Shown here in pieces: positions 62,201 through 64,000 of a DNA stretch of 64,000 bases. Each line of letters starts with the position of its first letter. Position 1 is the first letter of the stretch. Below the pieces are notes generated by a model. That model did no database searches and had not been told where the DNA came from. It was given only the letters and a program-made list of their open reading frames with translations. The DNA is taken from contig JAEMBT020000006.1 of assembly GCA_018873245.2 (NCBI GenBank), positions 14,648,387-14,712,386 on the forward strand, read 5' to 3'. The DNA comes from Archegozetes longisetosus. Its lineage: Eukaryota; Arthropoda; Arachnida; Sarcoptiformes; Trhypochthoniidae. Position numbers and translations under genes: made by a program.

Positions 62201-64000
62201 TCAAAATGAATGACTTTCTACTCTTATCAAATTCTGAACTTCAAAATGGGCAAAAAATTAAATTTTTACACTTTCTGAGAGTTCAACATTCTATTTTTTG
62301 CACATTTGATAAACATTTTGAATATGCTATATCTCGCATGCGTTTACTTTATTCTTCGATCGCTAACATAAGCAACTGTCGTAACCCCTATTGTGGTCAT
62401 GATATAATAGTTTCGCCCTCAATGCGAACTGATTTCGCCTAATTCGGATACATATTTTTTCAGCTACCTTATTATAGAATCAGGATTCTTTGTATATTTA
62501 TCCAAAATAGGAAATATATTCCGAGATAAAGTTTGAAAAAATTTCAAACTACATAGAATTCCCAGGAAGAGGCTGAATATTCCATGAAAAGCATCCAATA
62601 AACATTGACATTAAAATATTTTAACAGTTTTAAATTCGGATTCTTATTTAGCTTAAACTTTGAAAATTCTAAAATGCTAATGTTCAGCAAACTGTTATTA
62701 TCAATGAAGTTTTTGGGGATAAATGCTATTCTTGGAAAATTCTGATCATATTCGGGCAAATGAGAGGTGGCTTTTGAATTGGATTGAGTGCTACTTCAAG
62801 ACATGCTCCAATCTACTCAACAATTTCAAAAAGTACTGTGAGATTATATTCAGCTGATACCGTTCTCCCAGTGTATGAGTTCATCTTCAATACGAATAAC
62901 AAGACTATAATTACTCAATGTAGAGAAAACGACTTACTCTTATTACTAATTAATTTAATTGAACAACTTTTAAATGACATGTTCTAACAAAGGCCATGCG
63001 TTAACGATAGGGCTTGAGGTTTCATTGCATTTCCTCGCAATTAGATAAGTTCTGAAACAAGAGTATTATGCTTAAGATATATAACAAGAAATGCAAACTT
63101 CCTATAAGTAATTTGTTTAGATTGATGAAAAGTTTGTCAATTGTTCAATAGTTGTAAGAAGTGATGGCTTTACGACTTAAAGTAAGATCTGTTGAAGGCT
63201 TAAGAGAAAGATGCGATCGTTTCGTGAAAGTGATGTTTAGGGGTAAGTGAAAAATAATAGTAAAATATTTTGATTTAATGAATTTATGTACAGTAATAAA
63301 GTCATATTTGGCAGAGTAGGGCAAATAAAGCTTACTCTTTTATTAATAAATTTTGGTTGACTCGATTTTCACCAAAAATTTTATCTCATTGTCACTTAAG
63401 ATGATGATGAATGACAAAAACTATGCTTTAATATATGAAAATAGGAATAAAAGAATCCATTAGCGAATAGAAAAATGTTTGTAGAAATTTCTCTAAGTAA
63501 AAATTTGTATAGTTTATTGTAACATGAATTTATTTGCAAGAATTTTATGTATAAAGTTTCTTTTTGGTTTTTTCAGTGCTTTTATCTAAGAACTCATAGA
63601 TTTCTAAAAAGTACCTTAACTTCCATTTGCATAGCTTAATGCCTTATTAGAGCAAAAGATGTTTACAATATTCATGAATATGTTTCTCCAATAAGCACTT
63701 TTGGTGATAATCTTAATAGGTACCGCTGGATAAAATATATATTCTCAGATATTTTCATCCAATAGAAGTACAATGAATTTTCCGATAAATTATATTGAAA
63801 TCATCAAACAATTATTTTTTGCGTTCAAATATTTATTCTTCTTTAAAAACAAAATAAGGACCAGATCAATTCTTTGGAAAACAAAATATCAGAATTAGAA
63901 ATTTCAGATCAAATCTGAACACTTGAACTTTTATTGCAAACAAAGACTGCTATACTAATATTGAAATAATTAATTTATTTAATGGCAAAATCTGTTATCT
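59257..64000. other. AT-rich stretch to the window end, no gene seen
   Basis: The open frames at 60946-61137, 62206-62442, 62544-62759 and 62784-62987 show no recognisable motifs and fit chance. A GTGGGGCTGAA/TTCAGCCTCAC hairpin at 61264-61290 follows a CAGCGG start, which could be the eroded end of a hAT element, but I found no partner. More exons of the cadherin gene may lie here in pieces too small to prove. Confidence 0.45.

Noticed and set aside
1-64000. tRNA genes, rRNA, CRISPR arrays, viral integrations
   Set aside because: I looked for tRNA B-box-like GTTCGAATC stretches with a fitting cloverleaf, spaced direct repeats and viral-type genes, and saw none I could support.

Overview
This is a eukaryotic (animal) nuclear window. 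It is AT-rich (roughly 70% by eye), gene-poor and full of transposon relics. The only clear cellular gene is the 3' part of a transmembrane cadherin on the minus strand. Its exons are separated by introns of 0.9 to 6.9 kb. Long introns, all-phase-1 cadherin exon borders, ZBED/ZNF862-like hAT transposase remains, Tc1-like transposase remains and many TA-flanked MITEs fit an AT-rich invertebrate such as a cnidarian, flatworm or arthropod. I cannot place the species more closely.

Layout. 155-2527: a decayed hAT transposon with both terminal inverted repeats (TIRs) and its 8-bp target duplication. 2595-3850: two inverted copies of an unknown coding relic with a pogo-like MITE between them. 4196-5710: a long fold-back element that took a different TA-flanked MITE in each of its two ends. 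12795-13069 and 24731-25448: two further copies of that fold-back family. 13335-14939: a hAT element holding a pogo-like MITE and a short member of its own family. 19011-19843: a non-autonomous hAT with dense GAGCTT/AAGCTC arrays. 23840-23922: a near-perfect 32-bp-stem hairpin. 31516-50981: the cadherin gene, minus strand, with a hAT MITE at 44622-44972 inside its second-largest intron. 52200-52642: a TA-flanked MITE. 53547-54736: a second copy of the MITE seen at 5164-5659, split by another fold-back element. 55052-56451: a full-length but dead Tc1-like transposon. 58737-59248: a hAT MITE carrying a perfect heat-shock-element array.

The cadherin model was assembled by hand. Exons 50981-50934, 48204-48076, 41419-40979, 34080-33025 and 32114-31516 (given 5' to 3' on the minus strand) all join at phase 1 and keep one frame. 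The joined reading gives cadherin repeats, one EGF-like domain, one membrane span formed across the last splice junction and a cytoplasmic tail of about 180 residues. The 5' end of the gene was not found and probably lies beyond the window or in small exons I could not prove.

The rest is intronic or intergenic AT-rich sequence with no gene I can support. I found no tRNA, rRNA, CRISPR array or bacterial-type operon. The strongest unusual signals are the chains of transposons nested inside one another, the heat-shock-element array inside a MITE, and the isolated hairpin at 23.8 kb.
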